Assembly: GCA_031415375.1 (NCBI GenBank)
Contig: JANORP010000167.1
Span: 1-14,748 of the forward strand
DNA length: 14,748 nucleotides
Reading direction: 5' to 3'
Source: JADKCL01 sp031415375
GTDB taxonomy: Bacteria; Bacteroidota; Bacteroidia; J057; JADKCL01
A program made the position numbers and the translations under genes. The notes beneath the pieces are model-generated. The model was not told where the DNA came from. It ran no database searches and saw only the letters and a program-made list of their open reading frames with translations. This document shows, in pieces, positions 6,398 to 13,725 of the stretch (position 1 is its first letter; each line of letters opens with the position of its first letter).

Positions 6398-7753
6398 ATG
6401 AATAACACGTTAAAAAAATTCTCCATCAGATTTGCCATAGTGGCATGCACAACCTTGCTCGGCCTCAATGCCATCGCCCAACTTCCTAAGCTCACGAAGC
6501 CCAAGTTGACGATGCCAACTGTATCGTCTGGGGGTTCCAAATCCACGAGTGCATCCGACGTTGGCATTGGCAAGAAAGACCCTAGTGGCCTCTTTTCCAA
6601 TTGCACCGACGATGAAAGTGCAGAATATCACCGCAAAAGTGTTGTCGCCAACCTGGCAACAATGGAAGCTGAATTCAAAAAAACCACGATCGACTACGAA
6701 GCCTTGACGAAACTCGTCTTTGAAAATGAGCGCTCGTTGGGCAGCATTTTGAAGCTTGAGCCCAAAGTCGATCGCAGCAAGTATGATGAAAAATACCTGC
6801 CCCTCAAGGCACGCGCCGACAAGCAAAATACTGCCTATGCAGAGGCGAGCAAGTTGGAAAGCCTGTTTGAAAAGGAATTCAGCGCAAATCCAGAGATGAC
6901 CAGCCCAGACCCCATCAGCTTTAGGACTGAATCTTATGGCGGCCACACCCAGTGCTATTGCCGCAACTACCGCTCAGAGACCAAAACCCTTGCAGAATTT
7001 GAGGCAGCCAAAAAGCAATACGAGGACTACGTGAGCCAAATGGTGGGGTATTCAGATGCTGAAACCCAAAAGCGCTTTGCCAACATGGTCACTTGCCTTG
7101 CAAACGGCAACAAATATGCGGTATGGGCCGCCAAGGAAAATCTCGAAAAAGCCGTGGTAGCCTACAATACGGAGAAAAAAGCCGCCAACCCCAAAACGGT
7201 AATTGCGCGCTGTGAAGAATACCTTGCAGGACTAGAGCGCATCGAAACAGACAATAGCCTGCGCCTCGATGCGACAGCCAAGGCAGCCCTCACGGAAGGC
7301 AAAGCCACCACCTCCAAAATCAAGGCGGATGCCGAAACCTATTTGACAGGCGGCGGCTATGAGAAATATCTCGCCACAGAGCATGCAGCAGCAATCGCCA
7401 AAGTGTTCATGCCCAAGGCTGTCGGCAAAGACGCGACGCTTGAGGCTGGTGCTTTGGCCTATGTCAAAGGCGCTGAGTATGGCGAATACATTGCCTCGTC
7501 TGACATCAAGGTTGCCAGCACGGTGCGTGCTGTGACCGTCTCGGCAGACTACCGTGTGCACAAAAATGACTACGGTTTGCCCCTCTACCAATACAAGGAG
7601 TTTGCTGTCGCCTTCAAAGGTGCCGATGGCAAATGCTACATGGCATCGGTTTACGCCAACTACACCTACAAAGGCGGCGGCACTTATGCCACCGTACCAG
7701 ACTGGGGCGCAAACAGGCCCGACGAAATGGCTTGCGCCAACGTCAGCAAATAA
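6398..7753 (+). CDS. Secreted helical protein of unknown function
   Basis: I choose the ATG at 6398 (451 residues) over the TTG at 6371, because the protein then starts with a clean signal peptide: basic residues (KK), a hydrophobic core FAIVACTTLLGLNA, and a likely cut after AIA at residue 27. The exported part begins with a Lys/Pro/Thr-rich stretch (LPKLTKPKLTMP), then a Ser/Gly-rich linker. From about residue 60 onward it is mostly charged, alanine-rich and probably helical. Cysteine pairs are visible (QCYCRNYR in the middle, and single cysteines at FSNC, TCLANG, ARCEEY, GKCYM and ACANV) and could form disulfides in the periplasm. The last 70 residues look more beta-like (VHKNDYGLPLYQYKEFAVAFKG, then ASVYANYTYKGG). 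I recognise no named family. It is followed at once by a strong terminator, so the gene ends its own transcript. Confidence 0.8.
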   Translation: MNNTLKKFSIRFAIVACTTLLGLNAIAQLPKLTKPKLTMPTVSSGGSKSTSASDVGIGKKDPSGLFSNCTDDESAEYHRKSVVANLATMEAEFKKTTIDYEALTKLVFENERSLGSILKLEPKVDRSKYDEKYLPLKARADKQNTAYAEASKLESLFEKEFSANPEMTSPDPISFRTESYGGHTQCYCRNYRSETKTLAEFEAAKKQYEDYVSQMVGYSDAETQKRFANMVTCLANGNKYAVWAAKENLEKAVVAYNTEKKAANPKTVIARCEEYLAGLERIETDNSLRLDATAKAALTEGKATTSKIKADAETYLTGGGYEKYLATEHAAAIAKVFMPKAVGKDATLEAGALAYVKGAEYGEYIASSDIKVASTVRAVTVSADYRVHKNDYGLPLYQYKEFAVAFKGADGKCYMASVYANYTYKGGGTYATVPDWGANRPDEMACANVSK

Positions 7754-7770
7754 GTCGATTGGTCGAATTC

Positions 7771-7811
7771 AAAAAAGGTCTCGTTGACAGGTGTCAACGA
7801 GACCTTTTTTT
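7771..7811 (+). terminator. Strong intrinsic terminator of the secreted protein gene
   Basis: AAAAAAGGTCTCGTTGACA (7771-7789) and TGTCAACGAGACCTTTTTT (7792-7810) are perfect 19-base inverted repeats around a two-base GG centre. They end in a run of seven T. The A-run on the left makes the structure able to work in both directions. It lies 18 bases after the stop codon. Confidence 0.93.
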
Positions 7812-7869
7812 GTGGGTTGGCTTGCACTTATTTTTCCAGATTCGCCTCGGCAGTTGTACCATGCTGAAT

Positions 7870-8033
7870 GGGTGTACGACAAACGTGTTGAGCAAAGCGA
7901 CATTTAGCAAGCACTGAAAATCGCCTGTTCGTCGGTCCTACCCGACGCGTCGAGGCAAGGCAGCACCGTTTTGGGGAGATGCCCAGCCATGGAAGGTGGG
8001 CAAACGAACTGCTGCTAAATTTGTCGTACACCC
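7870..8033. repeat. Family B structured repeat, copy 2 (MITE-like)
   Basis: The 164-base element has perfect 14-base terminal inverted repeats: GGGTGTACGACAAA (7870-7883) and TTTGTCGTACACCC (8020-8033). Inside, GTTCGT pairs with ACGAAC, GTCGG with CCGAC, and TGCCC with GGGCA. A possible short direct repeat TGCTGA lies two bases outside the left end and directly at the right end. There is no transposase gene. It shares its internal phrases with the copy at 4424-4682. The small minus-strand open frames in both copies arise from the repeat. Confidence 0.75.
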
Positions 8034-8041
8034 TGCTGACG

Positions 8042-8211
8042 CGTATTTTCGCCCCGTTCGGGCGGTTTGATCTTGCGATTTTGGGTGGGAATGCCGACAT
8101 TCGGTAGCTTGGAGTTTTGACGCCAAGACCCAATCGATGCAAGATCAAGACATGTATGCAATAGACTCCACAAGCACCGCCCAGGCGGTTCATGCAGAGC
8201 ATATTGCATAC
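8042..8211. repeat. Family C structured repeat, copy 2
   Basis: The arms are CGCCC / GGGCG (near 8050-8064); GATCTTGC plus GATTTTGGGT (8069-8086) pairing with ACCCAATC (8128-8135) and GCAAGATC (8139-8146); inner hairpins GAATG / CATTC and CTTGG / CCAAG; and a cruciform of GTATGCAATA (8154-8163) with TATTGCATAC (8202-8211), enclosing ACCGCC (8176-8181) and GGCGGT (8184-8189). It follows family B copy 2 within about 10 bases and ends about 47 bases before the cytochrome c peroxidase start, so it lies in that gene's leader region. Confidence 0.65.
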
Positions 8212-8258
8212 CCATTGACCATGGGCACAAAACCAAGCCTCTTCAAACAAATCGATCG

Positions 8259-10187
8259 ATGCATCACATGGGCATAAAATGGTTGCTGTCATGCCTCGCG
8301 ATGGGCGTGCTGCTCACCATGGCAGTACCTCGGCAGCCCAGCCAAAGCCTTGCTGCACGTTATGCAGATCGCCTGCAGCAGTTCGAGACCGCCCAAACGC
8401 AATTGATGGCCACCATCGCATCCATCGATCTCTCCAAGCCAGATTCCAAAGTCCTCCTCGTCGGAGAGATCGCCCGTTGCAGGCGTAAGATGAAGGCCCT
8501 TGACTTTTGGCTACGTTATTTTGAACCCAATGCCTATAAACAAATCAACGGCCCACTCCTTGTCGAATGGGAAACTGAAGTCTTTGAAAAATGGGAAAAA
8601 CCCTATCGCCGAGAAGGTGCGGGCTTGACACTTGCCGAGCTTTATTTGGAGGAGGGGCCAGCCCAGCAGGATTCCTTGCTTACGCTCATTCGCAAATCGA
8701 CCAATGCGCTCGCGACCTACAAGGCCGACTCGATCACCGTTCATCTCGGCGAGCACCACAGTTTTTTCCTCTGCAACAGGCTCTTTTTGCTCAACCTTGC
8801 CACGATCTACACCACCGGTTTCGAGTGCCCGCAACCTACCCGCATCATCCCTGAGTTGCGCGATATGCTGGTCGATGTCACCGACATTTACCAATCCTAC
8901 AACCAGTCTTTTCCGCAATATCCGCTCACTGATGCTTATGCGCAATTGTACCAGGAGGCGATTGCCTTTGTGGCTTCACAGCTATTGGATGTGGAGGCAT
9001 TTGATCACTTTGGGTTTTTGAGGGATTATGTCAATCCCTTGTTTGCGCTCAACCAACAAATGATCCAAGACTACCGAGTCGTTTCGGCCAGCAATGCCGA
9101 CTATTCCCTCGCCGGCCACTCCCGATCGATTTTTGACAAGGAGCTTTTTTTTGCCCAAAATCCCAAAGGTGTCTATTCCCGTGTGAAGGATCAAGCCGTC
9201 TTGCAATCCATCGATAGCTTGGGCAAATTGCTCTTCTACGACCCCATTCTCTCGGGTAACAATCGTCGCAGCTGCGTGTCCTGCCATCAGCCGACGCAGT
9301 TTTTTACCGATACCCTCGTGCAGACAGCCCTGCAATATGACGCACAGCATCGCCTGCTCAGAAATACCCCTAGCCTGCTCAATGTAATGTCCAATCACTT
9401 GCTCATGCTCGATGGCAAGCTGCTCGACTTGCAAACCCAAGCGCATACCGTGATCACAAACCCAATAGAGCTCGGTGGCGTGGAGGCAGCCATCCTTGCC
9501 AAAGTGCTCAGTTGCGGTGACTATAAGCAATCCTTGAAGGCATTGCTGAAATGCACACCGCAATATGACGAAGTCACTTTTGCGCATGTGGTCTCGGCCA
9601 TCACGCTGTATTACAGCAAGTTTAGCCGCTACAGGGCGCCATTGGATGCTGCGATCGACAAAGGCAAGGCCCTGCCGGCAGCAGCCGTCAAGGGCTACAA
9701 CCTCTTTATGGGCAAGGCGCAATGCGGCACCTGCCACTTCGCCCCGACATTTAGCGGCATCAAGCCGCCCTATATTGGCAATGAATTTGAAGTGATCGGC
9801 AGCCCGACAGATACCAATTACCGCTCGCTGAGCCCCGACAAAGGCCGGTTTGATGTGCATCCTGCACCCGAAACCATGCATGCATTCCGCACGCCTACCC
9901 TCAGAAACGTAGCGCATACCGCACCCTATATGCACAACGGGGGCTTCAAGACCCTGGAACAGGTACTTGAATTTTATGACCATGGCGGAGGCTTGGGCCA
10001 CCATTTGGCGGTGCCCAACCAGACCTTGTCGGCCGATTCTTTGCACCTCTCCCCCACCGAAAAGCAGCAATTGCTCGCATTCATGCATTCCCTCACAGAA
10101 GAAATTCCATTTGAAAATCCACCCAAGGCCCTGCCAACCTCCAGCGCCCGCGCCCTCAATGCCCGCAAAGTGGGCGGCGAATATTAA
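8259..10187 (+). CDS. Di-heme cytochrome c peroxidase family protein, long form
   Basis: This 642-residue protein starts with a signal-peptide-like stretch (IKWLLSCLAMGVLLTMAV), so it acts outside the cytoplasm. Residues about 30-320 form a helical N-terminal region seen in the long Bacteroidota members of the family (for example RRKMKALDFWLRYFEPNAYKQINGP). The C-terminal half is the CcpA/MauG-type peroxidase domain, with heme site 1 CVSCH (C339, C342, H343) and heme site 2 CGTCH (C489, C492, H493). The segment RTPTLRNVAHTAPYMHNGG supplies the expected methionine ligand (M558) of the electron-transfer heme. The family reduces hydrogen peroxide with electrons from small cytochromes. Oddly, the usual FWDGR segment reads MLDGK, so the inter-heme tryptophan appears replaced by L384. 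The downstream cytochrome gene starts 9 nt after the stop. ATG 8268 is an alternative start. Confidence 0.9.
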   Translation: MHHMGIKWLLSCLAMGVLLTMAVPRQPSQSLAARYADRLQQFETAQTQLMATIASIDLSKPDSKVLLVGEIARCRRKMKALDFWLRYFEPNAYKQINGPLLVEWETEVFEKWEKPYRREGAGLTLAELYLEEGPAQQDSLLTLIRKSTNALATYKADSITVHLGEHHSFFLCNRLFLLNLATIYTTGFECPQPTRIIPELRDMLVDVTDIYQSYNQSFPQYPLTDAYAQLYQEAIAFVASQLLDVEAFDHFGFLRDYVNPLFALNQQMIQDYRVVSASNADYSLAGHSRSIFDKELFFAQNPKGVYSRVKDQAVLQSIDSLGKLLFYDPILSGNNRRSCVSCHQPTQFFTDTLVQTALQYDAQHRLLRNTPSLLNVMSNHLLMLDGKLLDLQTQAHTVITNPIELGGVEAAILAKVLSCGDYKQSLKALLKCTPQYDEVTFAHVVSAITLYYSKFSRYRAPLDAAIDKGKALPAAAVKGYNLFMGKAQCGTCHFAPTFSGIKPPYIGNEFEVIGSPTDTNYRSLSPDKGRFDVHPAPETMHAFRTPTLRNVAHTAPYMHNGGFKTLEQVLEFYDHGGGLGHHLAVPNQTLSADSLHLSPTEKQQLLAFMHSLTEEIPFENPPKALPTSSARALNARKVGGEY

Positions 10188-10196
10188 GCCACGACT

Positions 10197-10589
10197 ATGA
10201 ATAGGATATTGTATATCATGCTCACCCTCAGTTTCGCAGCCTGTGCATACCCCAAAGAGGGCGAATATCTCGTGCCGAGAGACTATGTCGTCAAGGACCG
10301 CAAGGATTACATCTCACAATTCAAGATCGGGAGATTGGTCTATGAAGAGAACTGTGCAAAGTGCCACAACAAGGAAATCGACGGCAAAATCTATGAGCCG
10401 CGATTTGTGGCGGCACAGCTCGAGTCCTATATCATACGTGTGAAACCGCCCGCACATAGAGGCAATTTGCCAGCAACAGCCCTCTCTGATGATGAAATCA
10501 AAAAGGTCATTTTGTATTTGTACAACAATGGCAAGCGGGCAGCCCCCAAGGTCGTGAGGGCCCCGATGGTGCCGCCCAAGACCCCTTGA
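10197..10589 (+). CDS. Small monoheme c-type cytochrome, probable lipoprotein
   Basis: This 130-residue protein begins with a short hydrophobic leader ending LSFAAC. That gives a probable lipid-modified cysteine at C16 (the -3 residue is F, slightly unusual for a lipobox). One heme attachment site CAKCH is present (C53, C56, H57). The fold then ends in LSDDEIKKVILYLYN, the terminal helix of class I cytochromes c. Between them I would expect a methionine ligand, but residues 58-110 contain none; H87 in the phrase PPAHRGNLPA is the nearest alternative. The gene lies 9 nt after the peroxidase stop, so the two are very likely co-transcribed. This protein may supply electrons to the peroxidase at the outer or inner membrane, which is inference from gene order. 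The C-terminus is Pro/Lys-rich. Confidence 0.85.
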   Translation: MNRILYIMLTLSFAACAYPKEGEYLVPRDYVVKDRKDYISQFKIGRLVYEENCAKCHNKEIDGKIYEPRFVAAQLESYIIRVKPPAHRGNLPATALSDDEIKKVILYLYNNGKRAAPKVVRAPMVPPKTP

Positions 10590-10678
10590 TCCCTGCAGCC
10601 GCTTCGCCAGCCTCGTCGGCAGGCGTGCATCCGTTGTCAATCCCAGAATTGCCCTCCAATCTCCCATCGAACGATTCC

Positions 10679-11227
10679 ATGAAAATCCATCTCGAAACAT
10701 CCCGCCTCATCCTCAGGGAAATCGTCGTGACAGACGTCGAGGGACTTTTCCTGCTCGACGCAGATCCTGAGGTACACCGCTACCTGGGTCAGCAACCCGT
10801 CACCGATCATGCACAGCTACACGAGGTCATCGCCTTCATCCGCCAGCAATACACCGATCACGGCATCGGTCGCTGGGCAGTGGTGGACAAGGCAAGCGAT
10901 CAGTTCATTGGCTGGGCGGGCCTCAAGTGGATGCAAACGCCCTGCAATGGCCATGTGGATTACTACGACCTCGGTTACCGCTTCATCCGCCAAGTATGGG
11001 GCAATGGATTTGCGACAGAGGCTGCAGCTGCATTGGTCGATTATGCCTTTGCGCAACGCGCAGCTACTGAAGTCTTTGCGATGGCAGATGCGGGGAATCT
11101 GGCCTCTCGACGCGTCTTGGAAAAGGTGGGATTGCGCTATCAGGAGACCTTCGACCTTGATGGCACACCACACGACTGGTTGCGCATGGGCCTCGCAGAG
11201 TGGGAAATAGCCCGCAAGAGAGTTTGA
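10679..11227 (+). CDS. GNAT family N-acetyltransferase (RimJ/RimL type)
   Basis: I place the start at ATG 10679 (182 residues), because the family begins right there with ETSRLILREI (residues 6-15). The open frame also continues upstream to a TTG at 10586, but those 31 codons are rich in Ala/Pro/Ser and match nothing. The protein has the expected order: LDADPEVHRYLG (about 26-37), a beta strand with FIGWAGLKWM, the acetyl-CoA loop RQVWGNGFATEA (104-115), and NLASRRVLEKVGLRY (140-154), the classic substrate-side helix of this family. The acceptor is unknown. It begins 89 bases after the cytochrome gene with no terminator between, so read-through from the peroxidase operon is possible, although functional linkage is not evident. 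It is only distantly similar to the GNAT at 3835. Confidence 0.87.
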   Translation: MKIHLETSRLILREIVVTDVEGLFLLDADPEVHRYLGQQPVTDHAQLHEVIAFIRQQYTDHGIGRWAVVDKASDQFIGWAGLKWMQTPCNGHVDYYDLGYRFIRQVWGNGFATEAAAALVDYAFAQRAATEVFAMADAGNLASRRVLEKVGLRYQETFDLDGTPHDWLRMGLAEWEIARKRV

Positions 11228-11339
11228 TTCATGAGCCACTCGCTGTATCGCCACCACTTGCCTGCACGATGGACGCACCCTATCAAATGACCATCTCCTA
11301 GCTGTTGCAGGCTTTTTGATCAAATGACAAAAGCGCTTG

Positions 11340-11610
11340 TCAGGTGTTCGCGTCCAAGGCCGCCAACGAGTCCAAGGCCCCGGGTTCAAGCGAGGCGGAG
11401 GCCTCTGGCCGAACGCCGACCGACCATTTGCCTCTGGCAAACGAAAATAGGCTCCAAAGAGTCCGAGGCCTCTGCTGCGCCCCGACCTTCGGGGGCCGAA
11501 GGACAATCGACCCCCGCCTTCTGCGGGACAGGCATTTGTCTCTGGCAAACGAAAATAGACATAGATTGCCAGAGGGACTGAGGTGATCTTTTTGCCTGCA
11601 CACCCGCTAA
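11340..11610. repeat. Family A-related repeat, rearranged copy
   Basis: The block shares CCCCCGCCTT-CTGCGGGACAGGC (11511-11532) with both family A copies, as well as CCATTTGCCTCTGGC-like arms and a TAACAAT end phrase (near 11609). It lacks clear outer inverted repeats. Instead a 26-base phrase ending CTCTGGCAAACGAAAATAG appears twice with one mismatch (11425-11450 and 11533-11558). TTTGCC-TCT-GGCAAA forms a hairpin. The segment 11228-11339 before it holds a short direct repeat ATCAAATGAC (11282-11291 and 11319-11328). No gene lies between 11228 and 11739. Confidence 0.6.
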
Positions 11611-11656
11611 CAATGTGCCCCTAGAAAACAATCCCACCACGGCGACCATTTGTAAG

Positions 11657-11687
11657 GTTGCTCCCCTTTTGCGAAACTTGTACCTTC
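11657..11687 (+). promoter_or_regulatory. Possible promoter of the AraC-type regulator gene
   Basis: TTG at 11657-11659 is followed after 20 bases by TACCTTC (11680-11686). This resembles the Bacteroidota pattern of a TTG -33 box and a TAnnTTTG -7 box at a spacing of about 19-21. The -7 box is imperfect, and the site lies about 55 bases before the start codon. Confidence 0.28.
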
Positions 11688-11739
11688 AACTACTAGACCC
11701 GCGAGACGGGCCATCACGAAATCGATTTGCGCAATCAAG

Positions 11740-12597
11740 ATGCCCACACTGAATATTCCCGAAATCTTCCTCTCCCCTGCTGTGTCGGCAAACGCTCTTT
11801 TGATATACGATTTCAGGATGACCAGCGATGTCGTCAAGAGCAAAGTGAAGTTGCACATGCACATGCTCAGTTTTTTGCAGACGGGAAAAAAGCAGGTGCA
11901 TTTTTCAGACGCCGTGGTCGGAGTCAACGATCAGCAATCGCTGCTCACCAAGAGCGGCAATTGCCTATGGACCGAATTGCTCGACAACGATGAGATCTAT
12001 TTCTGCAAATTATTTTTTTTCTCAGATGCGCATATCGCCGCCCTCATCCACAAGCATCCCCTCCACTTCCCGACTTCGCGGCCGAGCACCGAGGAAACGG
12101 CCCCCTATTTTATCATCGAAAACGACGAGTTCATCCGCTCGTTTGTGCAATCGCTTACCGCGATGCTAGCTACAAAATCGGCTTTGATACAGACACTCGC
12201 CGCCGTGAAATTTGAGGAGATCATGCTGTATTTGGTCTCCAAATACGGGACGTCCTTCGCGGACTATGCGCAATCACTCATCGCCAATGACCACCAAACC
12301 TCCTTTCAGAAAATCGTACACGCCAATGCCTACTCCAACCTGAGCTTAGAAGAAATCGCATTTCTCTGCAACATGAGCCTCTCGACCTTCAAGCGCCATT
12401 TTCTTCAGGAATTCAAGGAAACCCCCGGCAAATGGCTGCAACACAAACGCCTCAGCAGGGCCTACGAATTGCTCAAGGAGGGTAGCAAAACCCCAACTGA
12501 GATCTACCTCGATTTCGGCTACAACAACCTTTCCAACTTCAGTGCGGCATTCAAACACAAGTTCAACGCCACACCCAAGGAAGTCGCCCATGCATGA
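11740..12597 (+). CDS. AraC family transcriptional regulator
   Basis: This 285-residue protein ends in the two-helix-turn-helix DNA-binding domain of the AraC family. The first HTH covers about residues 201-228 (LSLEEIAFLCNMSLSTFKRHF) and the second about 251-277. The second contains the family signature YLDFGYNNLSNFSAAFKHKF followed by TPKE. The N-terminal 170 residues are a sensor domain without a signal peptide or a motif I can name; it begins with a probable beta-barrel-like part (LLIYDFRM, LHMHMLSFLQTGKKQVHF) as in AraC_binding-type regulators. The gene is followed by a terminator and then, in the same direction, the GlcG/HbpS-family gene, the nearest candidate target. Gene order is the only support for that link. 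The ATG at 11740 is chosen because the sensor domain begins close after it. Confidence 0.92.
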   Translation: MPTLNIPEIFLSPAVSANALLIYDFRMTSDVVKSKVKLHMHMLSFLQTGKKQVHFSDAVVGVNDQQSLLTKSGNCLWTELLDNDEIYFCKLFFFSDAHIAALIHKHPLHFPTSRPSTEETAPYFIIENDEFIRSFVQSLTAMLATKSALIQTLAAVKFEEIMLYLVSKYGTSFADYAQSLIANDHQTSFQKIVHANAYSNLSLEEIAFLCNMSLSTFKRHFLQEFKETPGKWLQHKRLSRAYELLKEGSKTPTEIYLDFGYNNLSNFSAAFKHKFNATPKEVAHA

Positions 12598-12626
12598 CCC
12601 TGGTCGCGGGGGATACACAACAATTC

Positions 12627-12665
12627 AGGTGACATTTGGCGACGTCACCCAAATTGACCTTTTTT
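12627..12665 (+). terminator. Probable intrinsic terminator after the AraC-type gene
   Basis: AGGTGACATTTGG (12627-12639) can pair with CCAAATTGACCT (12649-12660), with a bulge or mismatch, and is followed by a run of T (12660-12665). It lies 30 bases after the stop codon. An overlapping shorter inverted repeat, GGTGAC with GTCACC, is also possible. Confidence 0.65.
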
Positions 12666-12712
12666 CATAAGTAATTGAACCTATTTGGTAACCGCCCAGA
12701 ACGGTGTAGCGA

Positions 12713-12720
12713 TAATTTTG
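12713..12720 (+). promoter_or_regulatory. Candidate -7 box of the GlcG/HbpS-family gene
   Basis: TAATTTTG matches the Bacteroidota -7 consensus TAnnTTTG exactly and lies 33 bases before the start codon. The nearest upstream TTTG (12684-12687) is 25 bases away, longer than the usual spacing, so the -33 box is uncertain. Confidence 0.4.
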
Positions 12721-12753
12721 CAGGATTAGATTGTACTAAAAAAACTGAAGAAT

Positions 12754-13152
12754 ATGAGTTTGACATTGAATCAAGCAGAGCAAATTATTGCAGCTGCAAA
12801 GGCGAAGGCGATCGCTTTGGATACAAAAATGAACATCTCGGTCGTGGATGCTGGCGCAAATATCTTGGCATTTGTGCGGATGGACGGCGCATGGCTGGGC
12901 TCGGCTGACATCTCATTGAAAAAGGCCAAGACGGCCCGCTACTTTGACATGAACACAGGGATCATCGGTAGCCTGTCACAGCCAGGTGGCTCCTTGTACA
13001 ACATCGAACACTCCAACGGCGGCTTGATCACATTCCCAGGTGGCGTGCCACTCAAGAATGCAGCGGGTGAGGTCATCGGCGCGATCGGCGTGAGTGGTAG
13101 CTCTGTCGAAAACGACCATGCGGTGGCCGAGGCTGGCGCAGCAGCGATCTGA
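12754..13152 (+). CDS. GlcG/HbpS family protein
   Basis: This 132-residue protein matches the GlcG/HbpS family over its full length. It opens with a helix rich in Ala (SLTLNQAEQIIAAAKAKAIAL), followed by MNISVVDAGANILAFVRMDGA (about residues 27-47), the central beta strand and turn of the family. It ends with GGVPLKNAAGEVIGAIGVSGSS and a helix with DHAVAEAGAAA. Some family members bind or respond to heme and some are encoded beside glycolate oxidase genes; neither role can be assigned here. It lacks a signal peptide, so it should be cytoplasmic. The preceding AraC-type gene is a plausible regulator. A strong terminator lies 18 bases after the stop. ATG at 12754 is well placed relative to the first helix. 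Confidence 0.92.
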   Translation: MSLTLNQAEQIIAAAKAKAIALDTKMNISVVDAGANILAFVRMDGAWLGSADISLKKAKTARYFDMNTGIIGSLSQPGGSLYNIEHSNGGLITFPGGVPLKNAAGEVIGAIGVSGSSVENDHAVAEAGAAAI

Positions 13153-13170
13153 GGAATTGCACCCTCCCTG

Positions 13171-13207
13171 AAAAGGTCTCAATCGGGCAACCGTTTGGGA
13201 CCTTTTT
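13171..13207 (+). terminator. Intrinsic terminator after the GlcG/HbpS-family gene
   Basis: AAAAGGTCTCAATCGG (13171-13186) pairs with CCGTTTGGGACCTTTT (13191-13206), with one mismatch and one wobble, around the tetraloop GCAA. It continues in T. The A-run on the left makes it likely to work in both directions. Confidence 0.9.
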
Positions 13208-13322
13208 GTAGGGCGTGCATCGCAGCCGCCTTGTTTATTTGTTGTTGATTGCTCAATTTGCTTTGGCCGCTAATTCTTCAGTACCACATCGCTCCTTCCA
13301 GATCCCAAGACGACTTATCGCC

Positions 13323-13703
13323 ATGCCACCTACCTCCATCATCGAAATTGCCGACATCCAACGCATCGAGTCCCAATTGTTGGCCGCCTTCAAAGGCAAC
13401 GACCTTGCGGCCCTCGACGCGCTCCTGCATGAGAACTTGCTATTCAACATCCCCAGCGGCCAAACCATCACCAAAACGATGGACCTGGAAGCTTACCGCA
13501 GCGGCAATGTGCGCATCGACCAGGCGGTTGCAACCGATTTTTCCACGCAAATCATTGGCGACACAGCGATTGTCACCGTAACGGTCACCTTGGTTGGCCG
13601 CTATTACGGGCAGTCGATGGATGGGGAATACCGCTACTTGCGCGTGTGGAAAATGATCGGGGCGCAATTACAGGTGATTGGAGGTAGCTGCATCCGATTT
13701 TGA
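13323..13703 (+). CDS. NTF2-fold / SnoaL-like (DUF4440-type) protein
   Basis: From the ATG at 13323 this is a 126-residue protein of the nuclear transport factor 2 superfamily. It has an N-terminal helix (IQRIESQLLAAFKGNDLAALDALL), then the typical phrase LHENLLFNIPSGQTITKTMDLEAYRSG, and a beta sheet ending GDTAIVTVTVTLVGRYYGQ, GEYRYLRVWK and LQVIGGSCIRF. Members bind small molecules or act as enzymes in a cone-shaped pocket; the role here is unknown. The open frame extends upstream to a GTG at 13215. That extension (MHRSRLVYLLLIAQFALAA) looks like a signal peptide, but the GTG lies only 8 bases after a terminator. Both starts are possible. I prefer the shorter form because it has the family's usual length. 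Confidence 0.8.
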   Translation: MPPTSIIEIADIQRIESQLLAAFKGNDLAALDALLHENLLFNIPSGQTITKTMDLEAYRSGNVRIDQAVATDFSTQIIGDTAIVTVTVTLVGRYYGQSMDGEYRYLRVWKMIGAQLQVIGGSCIRF

Positions 13704-13725
13704 TCGAGACCTCATCGGTTTGCGT

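Noticed and set aside
8982..10088. 368-codon minus-strand open frame
   Set aside because: It is the antisense shadow of the peroxidase gene, whose two CxxCH heme sites prove the + strand frame.
10586..10678. TTG start giving a longer second GNAT protein
   Set aside because: The additional 31 residues are low-complexity and the family begins immediately after the ATG at 10679.
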